The position numbers and the translations under genes were made by a program. Under the pieces are notes generated by a model that ran no database searches, was not told the origin of the DNA, and saw only the letters and a program-made list of their open reading frames with translations. A DNA stretch of 64,000 nt, taken from the NCBI GenBank assembly GCA_026418695.1, contig JAOAAU010000009.1:124001-188000 (forward strand), read 5' to 3'. This document shows positions 26,598 to 34,893 of this stretch, one piece after another; position 1 is the stretch's first letter; each line of letters starts with the position of its first letter. The DNA comes from Clostridia bacterium (GTDB taxonomy: Bacteria; Bacillota; Clostridia; Acetivibrionales; JAFADI01).

Positions 26598-27116
26598 ATG
26601 GCGATAAAAATTCAGGATTATACTGAAAATGGGGTTGTATTATCAAAAGCATCCCTCAATGTAGGAGATGAAATCACGGTAACCTATGACGGCTTACTCG
26701 CAAAATGCGGTGCCGACAAAGTATTTGCATATGTGGGATACGGGGAAGAATGGGAAGAAAAAGGATTTATTCCCATGACCTATGAGTTTGATACATTTAA
26801 AGCGACTTTTAAGGTCTTAATGGACGGAAGCATGAATTTAGCATTCAAAGACAGTGCTGAAAACTGGGACAACAATGCCGGTGAGAACTATACGTTCAAA
26901 GTCGGCAAAAAACAAAAAGCGGCGAAAGCAGAAGTGGAAAAGGCGGAAAAGGCAACTGTAAAAGCAAAAGCTCCTGCAACTAAGGCTACAAAAACAGCTG
27001 CAAAAACTACTACTGCTAAAGCTGCAACGAAAACCGCTGCCAAGAAAACAGCTGCTAAGGATGAAACTACTGCAGCAAAGCCAAGGGCGACCCGTAAGAA
27101 AAAAGAAGAAGCTTAA
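26598..27116 (+). CDS. CBM25/53-like carbohydrate-binding protein with Lys/Ala-rich tail
   Basis: Residues 1-100 form a beta-sandwich resembling starch/glycogen-binding modules CBM25/CBM53: VGDEITVTYDGLL, FAYVGYGEEW, FKVLMDGSMNLAFKDS and the hallmark WDNNAGENYTFKV. Residues 105-172 are a low-complexity tail of Lys, Ala and Thr repeats (KAAAKTTT-like), similar in composition to histone H1 or AlgP tails. No signal peptide, so it should act in the cytoplasm. ATG 26598 follows AGGAGGT. A glycogen-granule or nucleic-acid-associated protein are both possible; function unknown. Confidence 0.78.
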   Translation: MAIKIQDYTENGVVLSKASLNVGDEITVTYDGLLAKCGADKVFAYVGYGEEWEEKGFIPMTYEFDTFKATFKVLMDGSMNLAFKDSAENWDNNAGENYTFKVGKKQKAAKAEVEKAEKATVKAKAPATKATKTAAKTTTAKAATKTAAKKTAAKDETTAAKPRATRKKKEEA

Positions 27117-27172
27117 TTCAAATATTGACACAATATGCCAAAAGTACTATTTATCTTTACTTTTAAGCATAG

Positions 27173-27178
27173 TATAAT
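27173..27178 (+). promoter_or_regulatory. -10 element of the small-protein gene
   Basis: TATAAT, 30 bases before the ATG at 27209. The -35 region at 27150-27155 (TTTATC) is weak. Confidence 0.4.
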
Positions 27179-27208
27179 AAAGTCAATAAAAATAAGGGGG
27201 CTTTTTCG

Positions 27209-27346
27209 ATGGAAAAGACGGGTTCAGTAAAGAAAATTGTCAAATTGAGTGACAATGACAAGCGGATACTTCTGGCGTATTCAAGTACAATCCTGGAGAC
27301 CCCAAAGGTTTCAACATCGAAAGCCGCGCTTCAAAAGACTTTTTAA
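27209..27346 (+). CDS. Small basic protein of 45 residues, unknown
   Basis: Begins MEKTGSVKKIVKLSDNDKR and ends ALQKTF; rich in Lys, with no hydrophobic segment. Supported by a strong AAGGGGG at 27194-27200 spaced 8 bases from the ATG, a TATAAT upstream and a perfect terminator 14 bases after the stop, giving a complete monocistronic unit. I do not recognise the family. Confidence 0.65.
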   Translation: MEKTGSVKKIVKLSDNDKRILLAYSSTILETPKVSTSKAALQKTF

Positions 27347-27360
27347 AACTGACATAAAAT

Positions 27361-27391
27361 ATAAAAGGAGGTGGACCACCTCCTTTTATAT
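27361..27391. terminator. Terminator with 14-bp perfect stem
   Basis: ATAAAAGGAGGTGG (27361-27374), single A, CCACCTCCTTTTAT (27376-27389). The 5' arm contains a full Shine-Dalgarno sequence held in the stem. Confidence 0.8.
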
Positions 27392-27485
27392 TGAGAAAAA
27401 ATAAACCATGATCAGTTATTGAGTGAACAAAATTGAAAAAGTAGATCGGTGCATTCATTTAATAAAGAATTTTACTAGAAAAATC

Positions 27486-27515
27486 TTGACAACAACGGCT
27501 TCCTTTTGTTATCAT
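27486..27515 (+). promoter_or_regulatory. Promoter of the infC operon
   Basis: TTGACA (27486-27491), 18-base spacer, TATCAT (27510-27515), upstream of the L20-type leader. Confidence 0.75.
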
Positions 27516-27519
27516 TTAA

Positions 27520-27650
27520 TAGCACAATCAAGAAGAAGTCATCCACTTCTCACCTTACGGACAGGTTCGCTAAGGTTAATAGCAAAGGTATGAAAGTATT
27601 TTACTATGCTTATTGGTGGATTGAATTTTCTTCAATCCACTTTTTTATTG
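27520..27650 (+). ncRNA. L20-type leader with intrinsic terminator ahead of infC
   Basis: The leader contains the CACCTTACGGACAGGTTCGC / TAAGGTTAATAG region seen in ribosomal protein L20 autoregulatory leaders and ends in a strong terminator, GTGGATTGAA (27616-27625) / TTCAATCCAC (27631-27640) followed by six T. In Firmicutes such leaders bind excess L20 (rplT is third in this operon) and cause premature termination. Assignment rests on location and the conserved stretch; the anti-terminator was not folded. Confidence 0.75.
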
Positions 27651-27731
27651 CTATAAAAATGTGGTAAATATGAAAGCGTAGCCCAAAGAGGGTTGAAATT
27701 CGAGTTATAAAACTTTTGGAGGTGTCCTGCT

Positions 27732-28247
27732 ATTAGCAAAAATGAATTAATGATCAATGAGGAAATCAGAGATAAGGAAGTTAGGCTCATTGACAGTGAT
27801 GGAACCATGCTGGGAGTTATGCCAGTTAAAGAAGCTCAAAAACTTGCAAACACTAAGAATCTGGATCTTGTAAAGATAGCACCTCAAGCAGCGCCACCGG
27901 TTTGTAAAATCATGGACTATGGCAAGTACATGTTTGAGCTGGCGAAAAAGGAAAAAGAAGCCAGAAAGAACCAGAAAGTGATCAGTGTTAAGGAAGTTAG
28001 ACTTTCTCCGACGATTGAAGAGCATGATTTCGGCTTTAAACTGAAGAACGCCATCAAGTTTTTAAAAGACGGCGATAAGGTTAAGGTCAGCATTAAGTTC
28101 CGTGGTAGGGAAATGAACTACACCTCTCTAGGTCAGGAAGTATTGTTGAAGTTTGCTGAGGCCGTGAAGGACGTTGGAACTGTTGAAAAGAAACCAAAGC
28201 TTGAGGGTAAAAGCATGATCATGGTGCTCGATCCCAAGCAATCATAG
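27732..28247 (+). CDS. infC: Translation initiation factor IF-3, AUU start
   Basis: Binds the 30S subunit, keeps subunits apart and proofreads initiator tRNA. The N-terminal domain begins (I/M)SKNELMINEEIRDKEVRLID; the C-terminal domain contains VKVSIKFRGREMNYTSLGQE. I start it at ATT 27732, in frame, because GGAGG at 27718-27722 lies 9 bases upstream, whereas ATG 27750 has no site. An AUU start is a known infC feature that lets IF-3 repress its own translation. 171 residues. Confidence 0.93.
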   Translation: MSKNELMINEEIRDKEVRLIDSDGTMLGVMPVKEAQKLANTKNLDLVKIAPQAAPPVCKIMDYGKYMFELAKKEKEARKNQKVISVKEVRLSPTIEEHDFGFKLKNAIKFLKDGDKVKVSIKFRGREMNYTSLGQEVLLKFAEAVKDVGTVEKKPKLEGKSMIMVLDPKQS

Positions 28248-28320
28248 AAGACCGACATTTTTGCCGGTTTTTAGATAGGTTTACAACCAGAGAATAAAGG
28301 AATAAGGAGGACAAATTGTC

Positions 28321-28518
28321 ATGCCAAAAATTAAAACTCATAGCGCATCTAAAAAGAGATTTAGTTTGACTGCTAGTGGCAAGGTAAAAAGAGCTAAGGC
28401 GTTCAAACGCCATATTTTGACTAAAAAATCTACAAAGACAAAGAGAAACTTGAGGAAATCAACGGTTGCTCATGATACAAACGCTGCAACAATCAAAATG
28501 TTGATTCCATATAAGTAA
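28321..28518 (+). CDS. rpmI: 50S ribosomal protein L35
   Basis: 65-residue basic protein with the L35 pattern [20 protein letters not shown] and RRHILTKK-like stretch ([18 protein letters not shown]). AAGGAGG precedes the ATG. Second gene of the infC-rpmI-rplT operon. Confidence 0.97.
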   Translation: MPKIKTHSASKKRFSLTASGKVKRAKAFKRHILTKKSTKTKRNLRKSTVAHDTNAATIKMLIPYK

Positions 28519-28535
28519 GAAGGAGGATTTTTACC

Positions 28536-28889
28536 ATGTCAAGAGTAAAAGGTGCGGTTAGAACCCGTGCAAGACATAAAAAGATATTAAAGCTCGCAAA
28601 AGGTTATTTTGGAGCAAAAAGCAAACTCTTTAGAATAGCGAACCAGGCGGTTATGAAATCACTGGTATACGCTTACAGGGACAGAAAAGCTAAGAAGAGA
28701 GACTTCAGAAAGCTTTGGATCGCAAGAATCAATGCTGCTGCAAGAATCAATGGCTTGTCCTACAGCAGACTCATGAACGGCCTGAAGAAATCAGGAATTG
28801 CATTGAACAGAAAAGTCCTGGCTGATATGGCTGTAAACGATGCTGCTTCATTTGCAAAGCTCGTTGAGAAAGCAAAGGCTGTTAAATAA
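28536..28889 (+). CDS. rplT: 50S ribosomal protein L20
   Basis: 117 residues, canonical: [49 protein letters not shown] and [10 protein letters not shown]. It assembles early on 23S rRNA and is the expected repressor acting on the leader at 27520-27650. AGAAGGAGG precedes the ATG. Confidence 0.98.
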   Translation: MSRVKGAVRTRARHKKILKLAKGYFGAKSKLFRIANQAVMKSLVYAYRDRKAKKRDFRKLWIARINAAARINGLSYSRLMNGLKKSGIALNRKVLADMAVNDAASFAKLVEKAKAVK

Positions 28890-28910
28890 GAATAGTGAGA
28901 CGAGAATAAC

Positions 28911-28932
28911 GGGGCTGAAAAGCCCCTTATTT
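28911..28932 (+). terminator. Terminator of the infC operon
   Basis: GGGGCT / AGCCCC with a GAAA tetraloop and a T-rich tail. Confidence 0.88.
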
Positions 28933-28982
28933 ATTATGTGATGCAATAAGGCAATGTTTCAAGAACTGCAAGGAGTGATTTG

Positions 28983-29786
28983 GTGAGTTTGATAACCAGC
29001 AATCAGAATCCTATTGTAAAAGAAATAAAATCCTTGAAGGAAAAAAAGATTAGAGAAGAGAAGAGACAATTCTTCATTGAAGGCATTCGTTTTGTAGAAG
29101 AGGCCTTAAAGGAGGATTGTGATATTTCTTCAATCGTTGTTTCAGAGCGGTTTCCCCAGACCAAAGGGGCTGAATTCCTTTTAAACGGCATTCACCAAGC
29201 AGGGGTAAAGTACCATATGCTATCCGATAAGATTTTTAGAGAAATTTCAGATACTGAAAATCCCCAGGGAATCCTGGCTGTCATCAAGATGAAGGAAGTT
29301 CGGGTAGAAAATGTTCTTCAGCAACAAGGGCTTTTTATATTGTTGGAGTCCATCCAGGACCCCGGTAATATGGGGACGATTATCCGGACCGCAGATGCTG
29401 CCGGCGTTAATGGAATCATCTTGTCCAAAGGCTGTGTGGATATCTACAATCCAAAAGTTTTGCGTTCAACCATGGGATCCATTTTTCACGTCCCTGTATG
29501 CCAGACTGAGAATTTTGAGGATACGCTTCAAATACTGAAGGAAAAAGGGATTAAAATATTGGCAGCCCATTTGAAAGGGCAGACCAATTATTTTGACCAG
29601 GATATGAAAGACCGGGTGGCAATCATCATCGGTAATGAGGCCAACGGAATCAGTGATGAAGTAGCTGCTTTAGCGGATGTGCTGGTAAGAATACCTATGC
29701 CGGGAAAAGCAGAATCGCTGAATGCTTCTATTGCTGCGGGTCTACTGATCTATGAAACTGTACGACAACAAACACACAATAATTGA
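28983..29786 (+). CDS. TrmH/SpoU-family RNA 2'-O-ribose methyltransferase
   Basis: N-terminal substrate-binding domain (SpoU_sub_bind-like, FFIEGIRFVEEAL) and a SPOUT catalytic domain with motif 1 LLESIQDPGNMGTIIRTADA, motif 2 IIIGNEANGIS and motif 3 IPMPGKAESLNASIAAGLLIYE. Resembles the RlmB/TsnR-like rRNA methyltransferase that often sits next to pheST or rplT in Firmicutes. GTG 28983 is favoured over TTG 28980 by spacing from AGGAG at 28971-28975. Target nucleotide unknown. Confidence 0.92.
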   Translation: MSLITSNQNPIVKEIKSLKEKKIREEKRQFFIEGIRFVEEALKEDCDISSIVVSERFPQTKGAEFLLNGIHQAGVKYHMLSDKIFREISDTENPQGILAVIKMKEVRVENVLQQQGLFILLESIQDPGNMGTIIRTADAAGVNGIILSKGCVDIYNPKVLRSTMGSIFHVPVCQTENFEDTLQILKEKGIKILAAHLKGQTNYFDQDMKDRVAIIIGNEANGISDEVAALADVLVRIPMPGKAESLNASIAAGLLIYETVRQQTHNN

Positions 29787-29822
29787 AACACCCCTGACCA
29801 GGAATACGCAGGGGTGTTTTGT
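29786..29822. terminator. Terminator between convergent genes
   Basis: AAACACCCCTG (29786-29796) pairs with CAGGGGTGTTT (29809-29819) followed by T. Confidence 0.88.
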
Positions 29823-29828
29823 GCCCTT

Positions 29829-31178
29829 TTAAAGCTCAAGGCAATTGCTTTCCGCTACTTTTTTGAACCAATAACCGCTGTCTTTGACCGTTCTTTTCTG
29901 AGTTTCGTAATCAACATAGACCATCCCAAATCTTTTAGCATAGCCTTCTGCCCATTCGAAATTATCCAAGAGAGACCAGACGAAGTAACCAGCTAAATTA
30001 ACACCGGCTTGGATCGCTTTGTTTGCTTCAGCAAAATGCTTTTCCAGATAATCAATCCTTTGATCATCCTTGACTCTTCCTTCCGGTGTTACTATATCGT
30101 TAAAAGCAGCACCATTCTCAGTAATATAAATCTTAATTCCGTTATAATCCCTATTCAGCTTTACCAGTAAATCATGCAGCCCTTCAGGTACAATCTGCCA
30201 GCCCATATCCGTCACACTCCTGCCCATAGATACCCAGGCTGCTTCATTAGGCCATTCTGATGGATCATGTTTGGCAATTTCACTGGAATAATAATTAAGT
30301 CCCATAAAGTCAACAGGCTGACTGATCGTTCTTAGATCATCAAGATCCAATTCAGGCAGGATATTCTTGTTTTTGTACCATTCATAAAGTCGTTCCGGAT
30401 AATGGCCTTTTAAAACAGGATCAGTAAACCAATTCATACTGTACTCAAATTTTCTTGCAGCTGCTTCCTTGTCTGCAGCTGAATCCGATGCCGGGTATAC
30501 ATAGGGCATATTGAAGGTGATGCCAATATCTCCCTTCAGATTAGACTGTCTGAAAATCTGGACGGCTTTACCATGAGAAAGAAGTAAGTGATGTGCTGCC
30601 TGCAAAGCTTTCTTAAAATCCTTCAACCCAGGTGCATGGATTCCTTGAGCATGTCCCAGGTGGGAAACAACCCAGGGTTCATTATGTGTGATCCAGATCG
30701 GAATCTGATCACCAAGTTCCTTAAAAATATAAGCCGCATATTCCGCATAGTAATCGGTTGTATCTCTGTTCAGCCAGCCGCCAAGATCCTGAAGCTTTTG
30801 CGGAAGATCCCAATGATAGAGCGTTACTGCAGGGACAATATCATTTTCCAGAAGCTGATCCACAAGCCTTTTATAGAAGTCCATCCCCTTAATGTTTGGA
30901 TTGCCTTTGCCATCTGGAAAAATTCTAGGCCATGCGATGGAAAAACGATAACCTTTTAAGCCGATTTCCTTCATGAGCTTAACATCATTTTTATATAAAT
31001 GATAGTGGTTGCAAGCAATGTCTCCGGTGTCTCCATTCGCTATTTTTCCTGGTGTATGGCTGAAACGGTCCCAGATGGATTCACCTTTGCCGTCAGCGAT
31101 GCATGCGCCTTCAATCTGATAGGAAGCTGTAGCAGCGCCCCATAAAAAGTTTTTTGGAAACTCTATTTTTTGTGACAT
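29829..31178 (-). CDS. Glycoside hydrolase family 1 beta-glucosidase
   Basis: Cytoplasmic retaining glycosidase. Family signature FLWGAATASYQIEGA at the N-terminus, TLYHWDLPQKL, the acid/base glutamate in WITHNEPWV, the nucleophile in IKIYITENGAA, and WSLLDNFEWAEGY with the aglycone-side residues. 449 residues from ATG 31178, preceded by GAGGAGGA; the upstream in-frame ATG at 31214 lacks a site. The motifs fit a 6-unphosphorylated beta-glucosidase; no PTS gene is nearby. A divergent AraC regulator probably controls it. Confidence 0.95.
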   Translation of the reverse strand: MSQKIEFPKNFLWGAATASYQIEGACIADGKGESIWDRFSHTPGKIANGDTGDIACNHYHLYKNDVKLMKEIGLKGYRFSIAWPRIFPDGKGNPNIKGMDFYKRLVDQLLENDIVPAVTLYHWDLPQKLQDLGGWLNRDTTDYYAEYAAYIFKELGDQIPIWITHNEPWVVSHLGHAQGIHAPGLKDFKKALQAAHHLLLSHGKAVQIFRQSNLKGDIGITFNMPYVYPASDSAADKEAAARKFEYSMNWFTDPVLKGHYPERLYEWYKNKNILPELDLDDLRTISQPVDFMGLNYYSSEIAKHDPSEWPNEAAWVSMGRSVTDMGWQIVPEGLHDLLVKLNRDYNGIKIYITENGAAFNDIVTPEGRVKDDQRIDYLEKHFAEANKAIQAGVNLAGYFVWSLLDNFEWAEGYAKRFGMVYVDYETQKRTVKDSGYWFKKVAESNCLEL

Positions 31179-31229
31179 AAAAAATCCTCCTCGAAAAATG
31201 TCTTTCGATATCATACTGCTATGTTTACT

Positions 31230-31258
31230 AGTATAAGCCTAAAATGTAAGTATCACAA
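31230..31258 (-). promoter_or_regulatory. Promoter of the GH1 gene (minus strand)
   Basis: On the minus strand TTGTGA (31258-31253), 17-base spacer, TATACT (31235-31230), about 50 bases before the ATG. Confidence 0.65.
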
Positions 31259-31290
31259 TTCAAAAAATTCATACATCTTTCAAAATCTTA

Positions 31291-31299
31291 TGATAAAAT
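31291..31299 (+). promoter_or_regulatory. Extended -10 of the AraC-family gene
   Basis: TGATAAAAT resembles an extended -10 located 24 bases before the ATG; it lies back to back with the GH1 promoter. Confidence 0.45.
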
Positions 31300-31322
31300 A
31301 AAAAGGTGAGGGGGGATCAGCA

Positions 31323-32216
31323 ATGAACTGTAAAATCAATAAAACAGAAATCCCGGCAGAAAGTTTTTCTCCTAAGGTGATCAAAAGCTATTTGTTCACT
31401 CATGGTATGGATTTTCCCATGGGACATCGGTTGAAAGAGCGGTATGTCTTTGACTATGAGCTTGAATTCTTTATTGAAAGCAAAGGCTCCATGGTGATTG
31501 ACGAGCAGACCTATGTGATCAATAAGGGGGACATTGTATTCCGGAAGCCCGGGCAGTATACCCAGGGAATTATGCCCTACAGCTGCTATCTGATATGCTT
31601 TGACCTCATAGGAAATACGGAAAAGTGTCCGGAAACCTATGACTTTTATGAACACCAGGAATTTCAAAATGATTATATCAACCCAATCCTCGAAGTGATT
31701 CCACCCGTATTTCACCCTGCATCGGAGGACGTTTACCATGAATTGTTTGATTCAGCGCTGAGCGAGTATCTCAATCACAGCGAATACTCGGCGCTATTGC
31801 TTAAAACAAGAGTTTTAGAGATCTTATGCAGGCTTTACAGGGATGTCCAGGATTCATTTTCGTTCAAAACTGTCCCGTTGTCTTCTCATTATTCCATTGT
31901 CAAAAAAGCGGTAGATTATATGGAGAATCACTTTCAAGACAAAATAAACCTTATGAAATTTGCAGAACTATCCGGTCTTAGTCCCAACTATTTTCATAAG
32001 GTTTTTACGGATACAATGAATTGTACGCCCAATGAATACCTGACGAAACTTAGACTAAATAAAGCGAAGGAGATCCTCATAAAAACAAACGTAGCAATCT
32101 ATGAAACTGCTTTGCAGTGCGGGTTTGAGAATATACCCTATTTCAGTTATGTATTCAAGAGAAACATGGGAGTCTCGCCCGCTGAATTTAGAAGAAAACA
32201 CAGCTATATCGGATAG
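31323..32216 (+). CDS. AraC-family transcriptional regulator
   Basis: N-terminal cupin-like sensor (about 25-160, with ELEFFIESKGSMVIDEQTYV and KGDIVFRKPGQYTQG) and a C-terminal pair of helix-turn-helix units: MKFAELSGLSPNYFHKVFTD and IYETALQCGFENIPYFSYVFKR, ending GVSPAEFRRK. 297 residues. Preceded by GGGGGGAT. Divergent from a GH1 glucosidase across about 145 bases, so it most likely activates that gene in response to a sugar. Confidence 0.92.
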   Translation: MNCKINKTEIPAESFSPKVIKSYLFTHGMDFPMGHRLKERYVFDYELEFFIESKGSMVIDEQTYVINKGDIVFRKPGQYTQGIMPYSCYLICFDLIGNTEKCPETYDFYEHQEFQNDYINPILEVIPPVFHPASEDVYHELFDSALSEYLNHSEYSALLLKTRVLEILCRLYRDVQDSFSFKTVPLSSHYSIVKKAVDYMENHFQDKINLMKFAELSGLSPNYFHKVFTDTMNCTPNEYLTKLRLNKAKEILIKTNVAIYETALQCGFENIPYFSYVFKRNMGVSPAEFRRKHSYIG

Positions 32217-32266
32217 CATACAGTCAGTTAACAGACATCGAGAAGCATATTCAAAACCTACAGATT

Positions 32267-33058
32267 TTACTTTGCTTCTACCACAATGTCCACTGATTTG
32301 TCCCAATCGTAACCCTGAGGGATGATGGTTAATTCAAGGGTTCCCTTATCGAGGAATTTAAATCCGCTTTTGTGCTGCAGGAACTTTACTGTAGGGGTAT
32401 AACCAAAAAGCAGGCGTTCCGTAATCGGATTGAGATCGGTACGAATGATTTGAACAACAGAGCCGATAGGAACGGAGAAGTTTTTACTGGCAATGACGAC
32501 TTCTCCCTTGGGGGTGATCCGATATCGGAGAACTTTTGCTCCGGGAATGATCGGTAACGCATAGGGGATTAGCATTATGCGTCCGTTGCGACGGACCCAG
32601 ACTCTATACCTGTTGGCATATTGCTCAAGTAACTTCCCGCTCTCTAACCAAACATCACCTTGGAATATTTCTTTTCGATTTACTATTTCAACGATTTTCC
32701 CGCCTTTTTTGCCGAGCACCCAATAATACAAGTATCCGCCGCTCCCAGTGGTATAAAAAAGAACGACAACATTCTGACCGGCTGCCTCCCAATATCCATC
32801 CAGAACACTGAAAAAGGGAATCCCCTCTGCTTCCTTCTGATACTCTACTAGCCATTGACCGGATGCGGAATCGTACTGCTGGACCTGAACCCGTGATGAA
32901 AGGCCGGAATTACTGCTGAATACGACCACTCGATTTGTTCCGGGGGTTCCACCCAGATAAACAGGGATCATTTTATAAACTGAATATGTAGAAGCGGGAG
33001 TTTGCGGTTGGACCGGCCTTGCGCTAAGACAATGGCACGGTGGTACGAAACCGTACAT
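32267..33058 (-). CDS. Protein of unknown function, 263 residues
   Basis: I do not recognise a family. The protein starts MYGFVPPCHCLSARPVQP with a CxC pair, has no signal peptide or membrane helix, and is rich in aromatic residues and Val, with alternating hydrophobic/polar stretches suggesting a beta-rich fold (VVVFSSNSG, VVVLFYTTGSGGYLYYWVL, MLIPYALPIIPGAKVLRYRI). AGGAGG precedes the ATG, and length and codon use look normal. A spore-associated role is conceivable from the cysteine-rich start but unsupported. No terminator was seen after it. Confidence 0.75.
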   Translation of the reverse strand: MYGFVPPCHCLSARPVQPQTPASTYSVYKMIPVYLGGTPGTNRVVVFSSNSGLSSRVQVQQYDSASGQWLVEYQKEAEGIPFFSVLDGYWEAAGQNVVVLFYTTGSGGYLYYWVLGKKGGKIVEIVNRKEIFQGDVWLESGKLLEQYANRYRVWVRRNGRIMLIPYALPIIPGAKVLRYRITPKGEVVIASKNFSVPIGSVVQIIRTDLNPITERLLFGYTPTVKFLQHKSGFKFLDKGTLELTIIPQGYDWDKSVDIVVEAK

Positions 33059-33226
33059 AATACAACCTCCTCAAAGACATCTATTCTATCATATGAAAGT
33101 TGAAATATTTTCGGAACATGAATTCAAAGCAAAGAATGCTGAGGAATCTTTTGCAACCGAATAAGATATTTTTAACAGCGCTTTCTCATATGCTAAATAG
33201 TAGAGGCTTAATGAGGAGCTAATCAT

Positions 33227-34405
33227 ATGAAGCAGGCTAGAAGACTGGACAATGCACCTCCATATTTGTTTGTTGAGATTGAGGAAAACATTAAAAAGGC
33301 ACAGCAAAGGGGTGTGGATGTTATTAACCTGGGGATCGGTGATCCGGATACTCCCACTCCTGATTTTATCGTTGACAAGATGGTTGAGGCTTTAAAGAAT
33401 CCGGAATACCATCGGTATCCGGAGTATGACGGCTGCCAGGAATTTCGTGAAGCTGTCGCCAGGTTTTATAAAAGAAGGTTTGATGTAGAGATAGATCCGG
33501 ATACCGAGGTGGTAGCGCTTCTTGGTTCCAAGGAAGGGATCGCACATATTTTTTTCGCCCTTGTCAATGACTGCGACTTCACACTGGTACCTGATCCGCA
33601 GTATCCTGTTTACCAGTTAGCTACTGCACTAACCGGGGGGGTCCCTTATCCAATGCCCTTAAGGCCAGAGAATCAGTTTTTGCCGGATGTTGAAGTGATT
33701 CCCAGAGAGGTTATAAAAAGAAGTAAGCTGATGTTTTTAAATTACCCCAACAATCCTACCGGAACTGTTGCAGATCTGGAATTCTATCAGAGAATGGTAG
33801 ACTTTGCTCGAAAATATGATATTGTCGTGTGCAATGACAACGCCTACTCAGAGTTTACATATGACGGAATTGTTGCACCCAGTATTCTGCAGGCTGAAGG
33901 GGCCATGGATATTGCAGTGGAATTCCACTCTCTTTCAAAATCCTACAACATGACAGGATGGCGCATTGGGTATGCCGTAGGAAATAGGGAAGCCATATCC
34001 AAACTTAAAAAGATGAAAAACAATATCGACTCCGGAGTTTTCACAGCAGTCCAGATTGCAGGAGTAGAGGCATTGGATAAGGGAGATGCGTACAGTAAAA
34101 ATATGCGGGACTTGTATAAGCATCGCAGGGATAAAGCAATGAAAATGCTAAGCGAACTTGGCTGGAAGTTCGAAGTACCCAAAGGCGCTTTTTATATTTG
34201 GGTCAAGGTGCCGGACGGTTATACATCCAAGAGTTTTACAGCGCTACTGCTGGAAAAGGCAGGTGTGGTGGTTGCTCCCGGGAGCGGGTACGGAGAGTGG
34301 GGAGAAGGGTATTTTCGAATTTCCTTGACAATTCCTGAAGCAAAACTGGTTGAGGCGTTTGAAAGAATAAAAAGTATTGATTTGACAAGCAACAATATGA
34401 TATAA
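33227..34405 (+). CDS. dapL: LL-diaminopimelate aminotransferase
   Basis: PLP enzyme converting tetrahydrodipicolinate to LL-diaminopimelate in one step for lysine and peptidoglycan. DapL-type features are VINLGIGDPDTPTPDFIV, RYPEYDGCQEFREA, the NYPNNPTGTVA loop, and the PLP lysine (Lys238) in HSLSKSYNMTGWRIG, with a C-terminal SGYGEWGEGYFRISL. 392 residues. GAGGAGC precedes the ATG. Other class I aminotransferases share the fold, but the YPEYDG and NMTGWR motifs favour DapL. Confidence 0.88.
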   Translation: MKQARRLDNAPPYLFVEIEENIKKAQQRGVDVINLGIGDPDTPTPDFIVDKMVEALKNPEYHRYPEYDGCQEFREAVARFYKRRFDVEIDPDTEVVALLGSKEGIAHIFFALVNDCDFTLVPDPQYPVYQLATALTGGVPYPMPLRPENQFLPDVEVIPREVIKRSKLMFLNYPNNPTGTVADLEFYQRMVDFARKYDIVVCNDNAYSEFTYDGIVAPSILQAEGAMDIAVEFHSLSKSYNMTGWRIGYAVGNREAISKLKKMKNNIDSGVFTAVQIAGVEALDKGDAYSKNMRDLYKHRRDKAMKMLSELGWKFEVPKGAFYIWVKVPDGYTSKSFTALLLEKAGVVVAPGSGYGEWGEGYFRISLTIPEAKLVEAFERIKSIDLTSNNMI

Positions 34406-34406
34406 T
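34377..34406 (+). promoter_or_regulatory. Promoter of the pheST T-box transcript
   Basis: TTGATT (34377-34382), 18-base spacer, TATAAT (34401-34406). It overlaps the last codons of dapL; a TTGACA at 34382 is only 13 bases from the -10. Confidence 0.55.
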
Positions 34407-34484
34407 TACCGAAAATATGATTTGTCGAGAAACATGAATAAATTTCGGGTTTGAGATAAACATATTCCCATATGAAAGTTTAAA

Positions 34485-34780
34485 AGCTGTGAAGGAGTAA
34501 AGTAAGTAGCGGATTGTCCTTTCAGAGAGAAGACACCACTGGCTGAAAGTGTCTTTATGGAAGAAGCTGCTGAAGTTCCCTCTGGAGCTGCATCCTGAAC
34601 CAATGGATGAGACGGATTTATCCATCATCCTCAGTAGGAGATGCCGGAGCATAACCGTTATGTTTATGAGTGCATACCTTTGAAAATCATATTTTTCTGA
34701 TTTTCATACTGTGGTGTGAACTTGGGTGGTAACGCGGAGATTATACCTTCGTCCCTTTTTTGGGGATGAAGGTTTTTTTG
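34485..34780 (+). promoter_or_regulatory. T-box riboswitch, Phe-specific, upstream of pheS
   Basis: Stem I begins around GAAGGAGTAAAGTAAG; AGAGAG follows, and the specifier-side loop carries TTC (34576-34578), the Phe codon. The T-box TGGGTGGTAACGCGG is at 34723-34737 and the terminator CCTTCGTCCC / GGGGATGAAGG (34746-34772) ends in seven T. Uncharged tRNA-Phe should pair with the specifier and the T-box bulge to favour the antiterminator. Confidence 0.95.
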
Positions 34781-34893
34781 TTGTTCATGCAGCAAGAATC
34801 CTTGGCCGTGAGGCGGAAGGGTTATTAATTTGGAAATCCGAATTAGTTTGGTGAAAATTTTAAAAGAGAAGATATTGGGAAGGAGTCAGAAGA

